In this document: positions 1 to 12,600 of the stretch, piece after piece
Layout: every line of letters starts with the position of its first letter
Position numbering within the stretch: the first letter of the stretch is position 1
Origin: Eleginops maclovinus
Lineage: Eukaryota; Chordata; Actinopteri; Perciformes; Eleginopidae
Direction: 5' to 3'
Length of the DNA: 64,000 nt
Assembly: GCF_036324505.1 (NCBI RefSeq)
Contig: NC_086352.1
Span: 20,615,637-20,679,636 of the forward strand
Translations under genes and position numbers: made by a program
The notes under the pieces: model-generated
What the model was told of the DNA's origin: nothing
The model's input: only the letters and a program-made list of their open reading frames with translations
The model's database searches: none

Positions 1-800
1 CCCTGAATAAAGTTTAAAAAAAGTGAATTCTCATCCTCTCATTTGTCCCACTGCAAACATGTTACATAATATCTGCATTTAATTATTTCTATTCATATGA
101 GGAGGTTTCAGTTACTCCCGAACATTTTATCGTTCAGTACAACATAATTTGTTTCCCCCATGGCATCAGACAGGAGACGATTTCAAACTGCCTACATCTT
201 AAATAACTCCTAAACTTAATGAATGTTCTTAAAATGTTGAAATTTTATGGGAATACACGAGAATGCAGAGAGGTCAAATAAGCTCCCTACTAGATATCTT
301 AGATTGCTCTCGGTGTTTGGACCTGAACACCTCAGTTTATCATATCAACACCCAGCATTTGAATGAGCATCTTAATGACTGTGGACCAGAGCATTGAAAA
401 AGCTGGCATAGTCACTGATATTGATCAACAGTGCTATCAAAACCACTGCAGATATTTTATTTTTTGCTCATGGGACAGTAAAAGTCATATTTATTGCACC
501 TTCAAGGTTTGGACAATGAAAAAAAGATTATATTACCGTTCATATTATACAAAGCCAGTGAGGTTTAGTGCTGTAGTACTGTGGTTGGGTGCTGCTGAGG
601 GCTCCGAGCCGCCAGATGTTGTAAACCCTCAGTGCTGCAGTCACACAGAAACTACACAAGGATGGAAAGAATAACACAAACCAGGGTTCTGGCAGAGTGC
701 TTCATTGAAACCTTTAAGTCACAGTGTGTGTTCTACAGTTGATATTGGCGTCTAATCTTGTTTTTGTCTTTTCTCTCTTTTTAATATATCTAACAAACAG
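1..800 (+). other. tmem255b intronic DNA
   Basis: This is the intron before the first visible tmem255b exon, ending in an acceptor at 799-800 (aacaaacag). I see no coding exon, RNA gene or recognisable repeat in it. An open stretch at 363-674 has no family resemblance and no splice support. Confidence 0.6.
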
Positions 801-1372
801 GACACAAGACCCTTGCAGGAGGACATGTGTGACTTTTATGCCAGTGGAGCAGGTTACGCCTACGACAGCTACTATACTGAGGTGATTTATACACTGTATA
901 CATACTCATTTTATCACGTGCCATTGTCTGGTGTGTACAAACATACCAAGATATCTCCCAGTTAAATTAACAATCTAAGTACCTATCCTTATCTAGCCGG
1001 CTGTGTGTTTTCATTATTCCTCACACACACTGCTTTATCTTCAAAGATGCTTTAAATGCATTTTAAGCTGACATTATTCCGCAGCCTTTTGATTCTCACC
1101 AAAATCATTAACAAAGTGAGTAGTGGCATCTAGTGGTCTAATAAGGTTACTGCACTGAAGTCAGACATCAAATTAAAAGTTCTGAAAATAGTTTAAACAT
1201 ACGTTGAGTAAAACGTTTCTTACAAATGATTAACGCATAAATCCTCTGACGCTGCAGGTGACGTGTCGTTCCTTTGACAAAGCGTGCAAACTGAAGCTGA
1301 GGAGCAACACATGCTACTGCTGCTACCTTTACAACTGTGCCAGGTGAGACACACCTGCTGCATCTGCGTGTG

Positions 1373-1419
<47 letters not shown>

Positions 1420-3377
1420 ACACTTATCCACTTTGCACAGGAACAAGTACAAACTGACTGATTCTGACAGGGTGTCCTCCACAGTGTACATGTTTGACAC
1501 TTTTTAATACTCGTGGTTATACAGAAGAGAGCAGTTAAAACAAAACCCCAGATTTCACTGCTGACTGCATTTACAGGCGCCACTGTTTGATAATCAGTCT
1601 TAGAGTATGTAATTGTGACACTTTTTTGGGGCATTAAGGATGTTCCTATTCTGCAGCCAACCAGATATTGAGTTTTCCATGAGCTCTTCAACACACCAAA
1701 AAGGTCTAGCTTGTCTAAACGAGTCCCTGCCTTATTAGCTAGAATGCTGCCTGGAAGTTTAAATGAAATGGGAAAATGCGATGGACATTGCGAGGAATTC
1801 TCAAAAGGCAAAATGTCTGCTGTGGAAAAACACCTCTGCATATTAAAAACACCTGCTTGGTGATCCATAACAAAAACATCCTCTTCTCTCTGCCTCTTGC
1901 AGCACGGAGTTCCACAACCAGTACTACGAGTTCACCGGGGTCAGCAGCTGCTGGGATGTGATCCACCTGCAGCGCCTGCTCTGGGCCACCGTGGTGCTAA
2001 ACATCATCTGCCTGTTCCTGGGCATCATCACCGCCGCCGTGCTCGGAGCGTACAAGGACATGGTAAGCAGGAGAGTAAAAAAATAGTACTATTCAAAGTA
2101 AGGGGCTAAGAAAATGATTAGAAAGAACATCTGATGCACAAAAGTGATTATTTATACTGGAATGGTTTAACTTTTGACTCTTACTTTACCAATGCTTGTT
2201 TTTTTAAATACTGTTATGTGAGTTAAGTGTGCAGGTATCTATTTGAGTCGCTACTTCCCTCACTACCATTTCATTATGCAGTTTTACCGCTATGATGTTT
2301 CAGAGACATGAAAATCTCTGATCTGATTTAATTTATTTAATGGTCCTGGTGTTAGGATTGATGTCCTTACAGAACATTGAGTAGCAATCATAGTTCATTA
2401 CTTCCTTTATAATGTGTGCATTTCATGAGTAACTGGTGCACACTCACTCACGTTTGCCTTTGAGCTTCATTTGATAATTTGCCATCTCATCCAAATCATT
2501 TTTACTGTTTCCTGCAGCAGAAGCCTACTCCTCAGATGGCTCCCAGCCCCGCACCACCCCCCCACATCCTGTACAACCCAACGCAGCACATGCTGACCTA
2601 CGCTGGCTACTGCCCATCAGGACAAACTCTACCCACTTACCCCAACTATCCAATACCCATGCAGGTAGGAGCCCAAAACAAGATTTAACAATTGTTATGC
2701 CCTTTTTTTTTTAAACAGAAGGTATAACATGGATTTGATTTCAATTAAATAAAGCTGCTTCAGTTTAACGGGTTCTTGCATGCAGCCTCAGTGTCATTGG
2801 GACATGTTAATACTGAGCCATTGTTGATGTTATTATTGCTTTTGACAAGTCAACATTTCTGCTGTAAAAATGCAGGCGTACATTTTTTACACAAACTGTA
2901 GTTTTAAACAATCGCTTCAAATCAGCAGATACAATGTCATTTAATAATATCATGGTTATTTTGTTTGAAATTAAAGTCACAGATTTATGGATACATTGCA
3001 TTTCTGTGTCTGCTATTAAATAAATGAAACTACACAAAGAATAAAAGCCACACCTCACATTAAAGTGAACTAGGGTATTTTTGGCTCTAATTCCACATAG
3101 CGATGCAGGCTACCATTCCCTATCTTCCCCTGTCCCACAGCATAACAGCAGCTATCAGCCCCCTGCCACTCCTCAGATAATCCCTGAGGGGGGGCATGCC
3201 TCCAATCCTTGCCCATCTGAGGAGAACCAGAGCCAGCCACCCTCTCAGACCCCAAACCAGCCCCAGCCTCAGGGAGCCACCCAGGAACCAGGGGGCTACA
3301 TGCTGACACCCAACGCTCCGGCCCTCTATGGCTCCGCCTACAACCCCTTTGAAAAACCTCCACCTTATGCTTGCTGA
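801..3377 (+). CDS. tmem255b: TMEM255B-like membrane protein, last five coding exons (5' partial)
   Basis: Five plus-strand coding exons join in frame: 801-881, 1258-1343, 1903-2062, 2518-2664 and 3141-3377 (stop TGA 3375-3377). All have AG acceptors and GT donors, and together they give 236 residues. The product starts inside a Cys/Tyr-rich extracellular loop ([10 protein letters not shown], then [10 protein letters not shown]). One strong hydrophobic segment follows in the third exon ([20 protein letters not shown]). The tail is Pro/Gln-rich and ends in PPPYAC, so it carries a PPxY-type WW-binding motif. This order matches the TMEM255 (FAM70) family of multi-pass proteins, whose biochemical role is not established. 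Adjacency to gas6 favours the B paralogue, as in human 13q34. The exons for the first transmembrane helices lie before the window. The gene converges with gas6. Confidence 0.9.
1376..1419. repeat. (TG)n microsatellite after a tmem255b donor
   Basis: The TG run starts 33 nt downstream of the tmem255b exon ending at 1343, in sense orientation. Confidence 0.95.
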
Positions 3378-4560
3378 GCCCCTAGCCAAACACCTAGGGC
3401 ATGTTGAAGAAGAAATATGTAGACCTTGTCGGACTGAAAGTAGCACAAGACATTTGAGAGATGACCTTGGAGAGCAGACAGTGGGCTTCACTCTGTACTG
3501 ATACATGCTATGTTTTCCATGTTTGCACTGAGGAGATACAGATGTATAGCTATGAAGTGTGAATATACAGACATGATACATACAGTATTTCATGTGTTTT
3601 AAGGGAACTCTTGGGAAATAAACAAATTTGCTTTCTTGAAGAGAGTAATAAGATTGGTACACATTTTTATCTCTAGCTAAAAGGAATCTATGGCTACAAT
3701 ATCAAACGGTGCAAATGTTGGGAAACAGTTTGTCTGGATATAATGGAACAAAATCGACCAAACAGCACCTCTTAACCTCACCAACTATTACTCATATTAG
3801 TTTCATCTTTACAAAAACATTATTGTAAATTGGTGATGTGATTATTTTGGGGCAGTCGTTGAAATTAAATAAGCATATTTCCCAAAATGTCACTCTTCTT
3901 TAAGTTTAGAGCTGGCCCTCCCATGCTAACCTGTTTCATAAATAATAATTGTATCGTGGTACACTTGAATGCGATCTGATCTTGATAACTTGTGTAGATT
4001 GGACAAAAGGTCTTATTGTGTATCGTCTCACTAAACTACTGTATTAGTAATTCAAAGGGCTTTCTTGAAACGTGAACTGGAGTGTAAATGTTGACACTGA
4101 TGTTGCTGTTATTTATGTTTGTGTGAATTGTGTAATGTGCACTTTAAAGTCAGTATAATGTATTTATCATTGATTATGCATGATGTTAAACTGCTGTGGG
4201 ATGGGATTGTGTAGCTGCTATAAATACATAATGTATTAAAGAGGTACCTTTAAGAAATATGTATTCACTGATGCATAATAAATGTGTAGTAAGGGCATCA
4301 TTGAAATCTCTCATATAAAGTTAGTGTTACACAGTTTGGGAAGTATGATTATTAGTTTGCTTTCCAAGAGTTAAATAAGACGTTAAAGTGAATAATTGTA
4401 ACTATTCATTTTAACTGTCACATTTTTAAGAATTATCAGCACTACTTTTAATAGCAAAACCAGATGTTGTAATTCACCGTAAAGAGACTATATATGTAAA
4501 TCAAACTATTCTTCCTCAAATAAAGTTTAAACCTTTGTTCGCATTAAATAAACATGTTTC
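3378..4560 (+). other. tmem255b: tmem255b 3' UTR with candidate poly(A) signals
   Basis: AT-rich, non-coding sequence follows the tmem255b stop codon. AATAAA hexamers occur near 4277, at 4519-4524 and at 4547-4552. The last two are about 1.15 kb after the stop and are the best candidates for the major 3' end. No further tmem255b exon is visible downstream. Confidence 0.55.
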
Positions 4561-6396
4561 AATTGTTTGTTTTTGTTTAAAAACCACATTGCAAACGTTT
4601 TTTTGAAAATACAATTTTACTCTATGATGTTCATACAACTGCTTTTATTTTTGTTTAAATAGCATTTTCACTGTAGAGGAAGGTTGAAACTCAAAAGGCA
4701 GACACCTCTCACCATTGTACACATACTGGCAGTTAGTGAAAGTGAAAAATGAAAACTAAAGACAAGTTCAATATACAACACATGATAAAAAATACAATAA
4801 GTCCTGAAGCTCTATATTCTGGCATTCATTCTTCAGAAATCTGGAAAATGATACATTACAGAGGGAAGTAAAATAACACTGGAGCCCTTTTGGCATTCTC
4901 AGACAATGCTCCTGACATTCTCTCTTTTAATTGTGTTTTCATTTGCTCAGCACCTATCAAATCAAATTAAAAATTGAGTCCCCAAAGATGTACGACCCTT
5001 GGATCCATGGATATTGCTCTGGCAGACTCCCCCTTCCGTTTTCAAGATAAGAATTGTGTCTTTGTTACCCAAATGTTTTTAGGAAGCAGATGAAGTGAAG
5101 AGAAGTGCAGAGCCTCAGATTACTGGATCAAATTAAATGTGCAGGAAACCTCAGTGAGCAGAAGGTAGTGTTTTTCTGTCTTCTATAAAGCATTGTACAG
5201 TCACATTATTTACATACTCAGTATATTACAGCGCACTCTTTTTACTCTCAGTAGCTTGTGTCGTGCGTTCAATTCAGTGCTCACTCTCTCCTAATGGAGA
5301 GGGCACTTTCCCGTCTGTGCTTCTGAGACTAATCTATCATCATGTGAGGATTATTGAGAATCAGGGTGTCAGTCAAATCTTTAAAAGACTGTCGTACTGC
5401 AGAATGCACAGGTGGAAATGCATAGTGTTTTAACTGCAATGCAAAGCATTATCTGTTTGTGTGTTACAGTACTGCACCTGTGTGATATGATTCACCTATT
5501 TGGAGGGAAGCTGCTGTGAAGTTTGGGTTGGTTGTTCTTTGTAGGCACACGGTTGATTTTTAAGGTTGCAGGCAGACATGGAGTGCTGCTTTGGTGGGGA
5601 GGAAATTGGCTTCACGCGCAGTCCATTGCTACCTGCAACAATGTGCAAAGTTTTCTACAGAACACAAAGTTGTGCCTAACACCAGGCCGCCCTGCGGGGG
5701 TGACAGAGGGGGCTGATCTTGTAAGGAACAAATAAGGTGGATTTAGTCCCCAATCAACCCCTAAAATCATGATGAATCAAACACTCTCGGAGATCTGAGC
5801 AATGTTCAGTGATTTCCTTTGAATAAGGGAAGCCGATGAAACGCTTATGATCTGGTCCCCATTTTTTTTCTACATGAGCGGGGTCGTTGTGTAGAGTGGA
5901 AGTAAGCAACATGACCGCAGCTCTATCAGCGGAGTTGCCGCAGCAAAGAGTCACTGTGCCTACAAAGTTCCCGTCAAACCTGCATTAAGCACAGGACGCC
6001 AGACGTAGTATGCTGACCCCAGACCAACCATTGGACATAGCTTTAGATAAGGCCCTGTGTGTTCTTATGGGCTTACAGGCTGTGATGCATGGGCAGTATT
6101 TCAGGCAATGTTGTACAGGGGACATAGATGATTGGCTTATTAACTCCTTATGGAGTCATTAGACGGAGAATACTGTGAAAATCCCTGCCAGTGCCTGTAG
6201 GCAGCAGTGTCGTCACAGTAAAGGGACATGGGGGATCCTGGTCTAAGGCTTTAGCTGAACCACGAAACCTGGCATAGCTTTTATGTGTGTTTTACCTTCC
6301 AATCAAAATCATCTCCCCACTGGTCAAAGCTTTTATAAATATATTGGAAATAATCCCCACTGCCTCTATGAACTGCTAATGCATCATTTGCTCTGG
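4561..6396 (-). other. gas6 3' UTR and gap between convergent genes
   Basis: This stretch lies between the tmem255b poly(A) region and the gas6 stop codon. I see no supported coding exon. A TTTATT at about 4645-4650 would read AATAAA on the minus strand, so the gas6 3' UTR could run up to about 1.75 kb and end within about 100 bases of the tmem255b 3' end. How much is UTR and how much is intergenic cannot be settled from sequence alone. Confidence 0.4.
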
Positions 6397-9300
6397 TCAC
6401 TGGCGAGAGTCCAGCAGGGGGCAGGAGTGCGAGCGGATGTCATTGTGTTTGTGGATGGCCTGGTCCAAGTCCAGAGGGTGTCCGTTAACACTGACCTCCA
6501 TGCAGCCGCTGTAGGGCGCCGACACCAGCGTGGTCACCAGAGGAACATCTGAGGGGAGAAACAACAACATGTCATCCAGCAGAAAACAAGATGCACTGTG
6601 TAGGACACGTAACTTTCCAGTGTGTGGACAGTATTAGTCAGCATGTTGAATCAGACTCAGTAAACCCTAACACGTAGCGCTTTCATCAAGTATAGAAGTA
6701 TAGATCCATACGAGGCTTATTTTTTGTCGATTTATAAATGGCACACATTTGCATAATGATGCATAATTACCAGTCATGATTTATGCGTATTTTTATTAAC
6801 TGAACAAGACGGTCTGACAGAGATTTTAATCTTTACCTCATTCAACTGATCTGGTTAATTAAAACTGGATATTACAAGGGTTGTGTGCCTGTGGAATTAA
6901 GAAATCTAAATGTGCAAAATGTTATCTTGCCTAGTTCTAGACCACAATGTACTGACTTCAAAAGCATGAATAACCTACACTAGAGTGCATATGTGTGTTC
7001 TTGCTATAAGACGGTATTCTTACATACTGAAAAGAGAAACATTTCCGAGTATTATTATTATATTTCACTGTGCCAATTTTGAACCCTCCACTGTAAGTGT
7101 GTAGCATCTGTACAACACTTTCCGCAAATAAATTGCTACATACTGCATGAATAACATCCTGTTAAATGTGTTTATAGTATGCGTGTATCCTCACCAGGAA
7201 GGCCTCCTACAAAGATGCTGGACTGTGAAAAGATGTCAAAAGGAATATCAGCGTCTTCACTACGTCCAGACTTGCTGTCGACCAGCAGCAGGGTTTGGTT
7301 TCCTGAGATCGTCACCTGGATGTCATGACTGTCCCCGTCACACAGGGGTGCAGGAGAGTTGGCAACAATGACATCACCTATAGACACCAGAATATACTGA
7401 AGACACATAAAAGGTTGGTTAACAGATCAAACACAGACAACAATCATACACAAGTTGAGCTTTTAAATACTTACATCTCGCCATTCATCGGTGCCGGGAT
7501 GGTAGTCGGCCAGCACGATGGAGAGAGGGACTCTGTCCTGGTGAACAAGTGCAAACAGGACTCCGATGGCTGAGGTTGGACGCAGGGTCAACTGTATGCT
7601 AAGGTTCTGGGATTCTGTAGTGAAGATAACAGGAAGTAGGAGAAAAGCAGGCCATGGACTTTATCAACAGAAGTATGGCAATGATGGGAACCGACAAACA
7701 CTCCCCCATTCAAATTAAACATCAACTACTTAAATAAAAAGCAATTAAGCTCGGACGTGCGGAACACTCCCATACCTTCATACACTGCACCACAGCTGAT
7801 GTTGAAGAGAGCGAAGCCTGTGCCGGGGTAATACGCTCCAGGAACCTCGGTGCTGAAACACTGCATGTTGTCATTGGACCGAACGGTTTCTTGTATGGAA
7901 GTATCTTCGCCTGTCAACCACTTCCACTCCTTCATACAGCCGTCCATACGGGGGTTCACCTACGCAAATGTAGTCAAAACAATCTGTCAGTATATATCAC
8001 TTTAGCAATCAAAACAATCTCAATTTCAGCCCTAATGGGTGTTTCAAACTTGGATTTTCTTCAAATGCTAAGGATTCAAAGAGAAAGATGTACTTTTATT
8101 AATCGAGAATTCTGCATTTGACCCATCCTAGCATTAGGAGCAGTGGGCTGCCATATGTACGGCGCCCGGGGAGCAGTGTAGGGAACGGTGCCTTGCTCAG
8201 GGACAACACAGTTGCACTTGGTCTTTTGGGGACTTGGACCTTCCAGTTCCCAGGCCAAGCCCCGAACCACTTTGCCACCACTGCCCACATTCTTTCTCTT
8301 TCATGAAAACTTGGCTACTTTCCTATCATCATGCTGACAGAAAGACAAATTGAGCAGATTGCCTCACTCCTTCCACCGAAGTGAAAATATACAAGCACAT
8401 AGAAATAAACACCTGATTGAAGAGGCCGTCCTCTCTGAATGGGACTCCTCCCACGGTGAGGTTGAGTTCATGCATGCCTTTCTTCAGCGTAAACAGATCA
8501 CCATTTACTGCAATCTTCATGACGGCTTCCCTGTCAATCTTAATCACCAGACTCCGCCCCTGCTCCTCCACCGAGATCTGAAGAGAAAAACAAGACATTC
8601 AAAGAAGCGTTCGGCTGTTGAAGCTAATGTAGAAGCATGTTACTGTTCAGAAACGTCTTACCTTTCTCCACTGGCCGTCACTGACGATGGGTCCGCTGCT
8701 GGTGACCCTGCTGACTGTGCCGTATTTCAGCTGAAGCTCCAGCCGCCCATTGTGCATTGCCAGCACGATCCAGGAGCTGTTAAGGTGACCCCCGGCGAAG
8801 AAGATCACCCCTTCAGGGTCGTAGGTGCGGAAGTCAAACTCTGCAGAAAAGCTGGAAGGTGGGGAACAGTTTATTTCAATTATTTTTTGTACGACAAATA
8901 TAATCAAGAATAAAAATGAAAAAAGAAGAAAGACCAAATCTGAAGAAAAACCTTTGAGTGACCAAAATAATTGTATCTGCTATCCACTTGGCGCAGAAAC
9001 AAGTGGGCGGCAGATACAATTAGACCTTTATTTCTAGCTGTAACAACTTTTCAGGAACTCCTTTCCCTAAAAGACATTAAAACAAGAGACTGTTCAGCCC
9101 ACTGTTGACTTTATTACAAACATGCCCATTAAATAACAAAAATATCATCAAAAACTTAATGATAGGCCAAATCTCCAATTAGTTCATCTTCTAATGCATA
9201 TAAATCATCAAATATGCAAAAAGTTAGGCAACAGGTTTGGAGTTTAATGCAGTCTTGGGCAGCATTGAGATGCCAGAGAAATACTTTAAGGAATAAATAA

Positions 9301-9619
9301 ATCACCCATAAAATCTTGTAATACTTGAAGTCAATTCTTTAGGACCTCCTTAGACTGGTCTTCTCAGGACTTACCAGCAGGTTACAAGAAGTGTATTTTT
9401 AACCACTTATCTGTTTTCAAACTTACGGTAACTAAGGCATGAGTGCAGAGCTGATTTTTGTTAGGAGACAACTGTTGACAGTGTTGAGCATCGTTCTTAC
9501 CCAGTTTGAATCCGGCGGCGGAAACGCAGCCTCACCACTGGCACGCCGCTGAACATGCGGCCCAGGTAGAGCGAGCGAGAGTTCCTCTTCAGAGACGGCG
9601 ACATGCAGGGGGTTATCGG
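6397..9619 (-). CDS. gas6: gas6 exons 9-15: tandem LamG (SHBG-like) receptor-binding region
   Basis: Exons are 9501-9619, 8662-8851, 8413-8577, 7776-7959, 7475-7614, 7195-7396 and 6397-6548. They encode the two LamG domains through which GAS6 binds TAM receptors. Conserved pieces include [43 protein letters not shown] and the C-terminal [10 protein letters not shown]...SHSCP. Six cysteines match the three disulfides known in human GAS6. A seventh, in [10 protein letters not shown] at the end of exon 12, has no human counterpart that I recall; the same place also makes an N-I-S glycosylation sequon. Confidence 0.93.
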
Positions 9620-12600
9620 CTGTGAAAACACAAACAGAAAACTGTGGATAACGCATGCTGCTACATCATGACAACCATTGGATTCTTCAATTACTTAACA
9701 AATCAGGAATGGAGTAAATGGTTCATATTGAACAACATAAGTTGATGAAATAGCTGGTTAATATTGGCCACAGATCATGTGTTTCACCTTACAGCTCCTG
9801 AGGTCCTGGCCCAGCTTCATGCCCTGACGACCATCACAGAAGCAACGGAAACTCCCCGGCGTGTTCAGACACTCCTCTGCACACACACCCGCCTCACACT
9901 CATCCACATCTGATGGGGGCAGAGCAGGTTGATGAAGTTTAGTAGAGGTGAGATAAAATATGTGTGAGGTATATAAGCTACAACAACAGAGAGAGTTTAT
10001 GTGTTTTCAGTTCAATTTGTGAAGGAAGTCAAAACACTTAAAGAGCCAAAAAGCATTGAGCGTTAAAAAAACATCAATGTCTTTTCTGTCAACATATCAA
10101 GGAATGCAAACAACATTTGAGTTAAGTGGTGTTGGACGTTGACTGGGTGGTATCTCCCCGCTCCATGTACAACCGTACATGGCCATGAGCGAGTTAGCTA
10201 AAAAAACATTAGGTCTCAAGAGGAGGGACAAAGAGGTTATGAAAAGTCTGGTTTCCACAGCCAAGCAAAACTGAGCAGGAGTGGAAAATGACTTTGCTTT
10301 AAGTCAGTGAGTTCTTATTTAATATTTACCAACAGACATAATGTTGTGGTTATTTATCTTAGAATGTCATCTTATCGAATAACAGACAGTATGGCATTGG
10401 TCTTGAATATTCTTCCATTCTTGAGTATGATAGTGTAGCGAGCAGTGAGTCTTTGCTGCTCGGGACAAGGTGAGAGTAAACTTGTTTGACATACAGGACA
10501 GTATCATATTTGTACATGGTGGGCTCTTAAAATCACATTTACTAAGGTAAGTTGAATTCGAGGATTGGGAATGTTGCTCAATGCATATAAAGCCAGACTT
10601 AGTGAGTCAAAGGTGAACACTTGTCTCACCTATGGCATATCTATTGTGTTGGTTAATTCTGATTGTTGTCCTTTAAATAACCTCATTCATTTCTGCCCTG
10701 ACCACATTTGAAATGAAAAAGGTAGTCTGAAAAGGTCTGTGTACCAGACATAGGTGAATCAGAGTGGTCACTGTATTTTCCTGGGAAAAAAACTGTTTTC
10801 TAAGGCAGGGAGAGCATGACCTGTTACCCAGTTAAACAGAATGTCTCCAGATATCTTTGCATTCCTTTCGTGACCCCACAACACAGCTGCATCAAGTCCT
10901 GCTGCGGCTGAAGCTGCTCCTCAGTCAGTTATCATGAAACTATGTGTGTTTGTTTGTATACACACTTACCAACACAGCTTTTGGTTTCGTTGTCGTAGAC
11001 ATATCCGATATCACACAAGCAATCATAGCTGCCCTCCTTATTCTCACATCGCGCTGTTCCACACACACCTGGGTCCTCACACTCATCCACATCTGAAGGA
11101 AACAAAATGAATGTCAGTTGGCGGTTAGAGTCTTCTTGGAATCAGGACCAAAAACACTATACAGTCGACTCCTCAGCTGGAACGATAATCTGAGCTGGTT
11201 ATTTGTGCCTTTATTCATTAGTGTCAGAAATATAATTTGTCAGAAAACGGGAAAGTGGGAAAATAGAATCAGCCAAAAAAAGATTGCTGGTAAATTCTCG
11301 TTGTGATTTGTTAAAGGCAAATGGCTTGTAGCGTTGGAATGTGGCAGTTTGGCTCCTCTTTGTGTTTCCTGCACCCGGTGATCCCTGCCGCTGATGCTGA
11401 GAAATATGTCATTTATTTTGCAAGTTTGTACACAGCACCCAAACCGTAACAATACAAACCCGGAAGAACATTGGCAAACTTTCCCCTTTAGCTATACTTG
11501 AATCAAAATGACCTTATTAAAACACTTAACCCAAAGCCGCTTTAAAATTAGGCCAACAGATTCATTTGTTTCAAACTGTGGTAAGTACACTATTTATAAC
11601 AAACAAATGATATACTTGTTAAAGCAATATGTATACAGTAAAATACAGAATCTGTCACAGTAAAATGAATATTTACATTAAAGACACAATTTTAAAAGCA
11701 ATTAAATGCAAATGTCAATGTGTCTTAATCATGGTTCATGGGTTTAATAATGATTCCTTGCAAAACGTGAGTTTGTAATACTAGACCTGGTGAAAATATA
11801 TTATCTAAACCATGTATTCTTTATGGAAATAAAATTATAATTATGTCACGGGAGAGAAAAACACTGCCATTGGATTACTAAAGGGGCCGCAGCCACAGAC
11901 ATTTTCCAAATTAGAAACTGGATTCAAAAAGATTGAAAGATAGACTGATTTGAACAAAGTGTTGTTTCCATCCATCTTCTCCCGCTTTTCCGCCAGGGTC
12001 GCGGAGGTAACAGCTCCAGCAGAGAGCCCCAAACTTTCCTTTCCCTGGCCACATCCACCAGCTCTGACTGGGGGATTCCAAGGCGCTCCCAGGCCAGTGA
12101 AGAGATATAATCCCTCCACCTGGTCCTAGGTCTACCCCTCGGTCTCTTCACAGCTGGACGTGCCTGGAACACCTCCCTAGGGAGGCGCCCAGGTGGCATC
12201 CTCACTAGGTGCCCGAACCACCTCAACTGGCTCCTTTCAACGCGAAGGAGCAGTGGTTCTACTCCGAGTCCCTCCCGGATGACTGAACTTCTCACCTTAT
12301 CCCTAAGGGAGATGCCAGCCACCCTGCGGAGAAATCCCATTTCGGCCGCTTGTATCCGCGATCTCGTTCTTTCGGACATGACCCATCCTTCATGACCATA
12401 GGTGAGGGTAGGAACGAAGATGGCCCGGTAGACAGAGAGCTTTGCCTTCTGGCTCAGCTCTCTTTTCGTCACAACGGTGCGGTAAAGCGACTGCAGTACC
12501 GCTCCCGCTGCTCCGATTCTCCGGCCCATCTCACGCTCCATTGTTCCCTCACTCGAGAACAAGACCCCGAGATACTTGAACTCCTTCACTTGGGGTAAGG

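Noticed and set aside
363..674. 103-codon open stretch upstream of the first tmem255b exon
   Set aside because: There is no family resemblance, splice context or composition typical of coding sequence; probably intronic noise.
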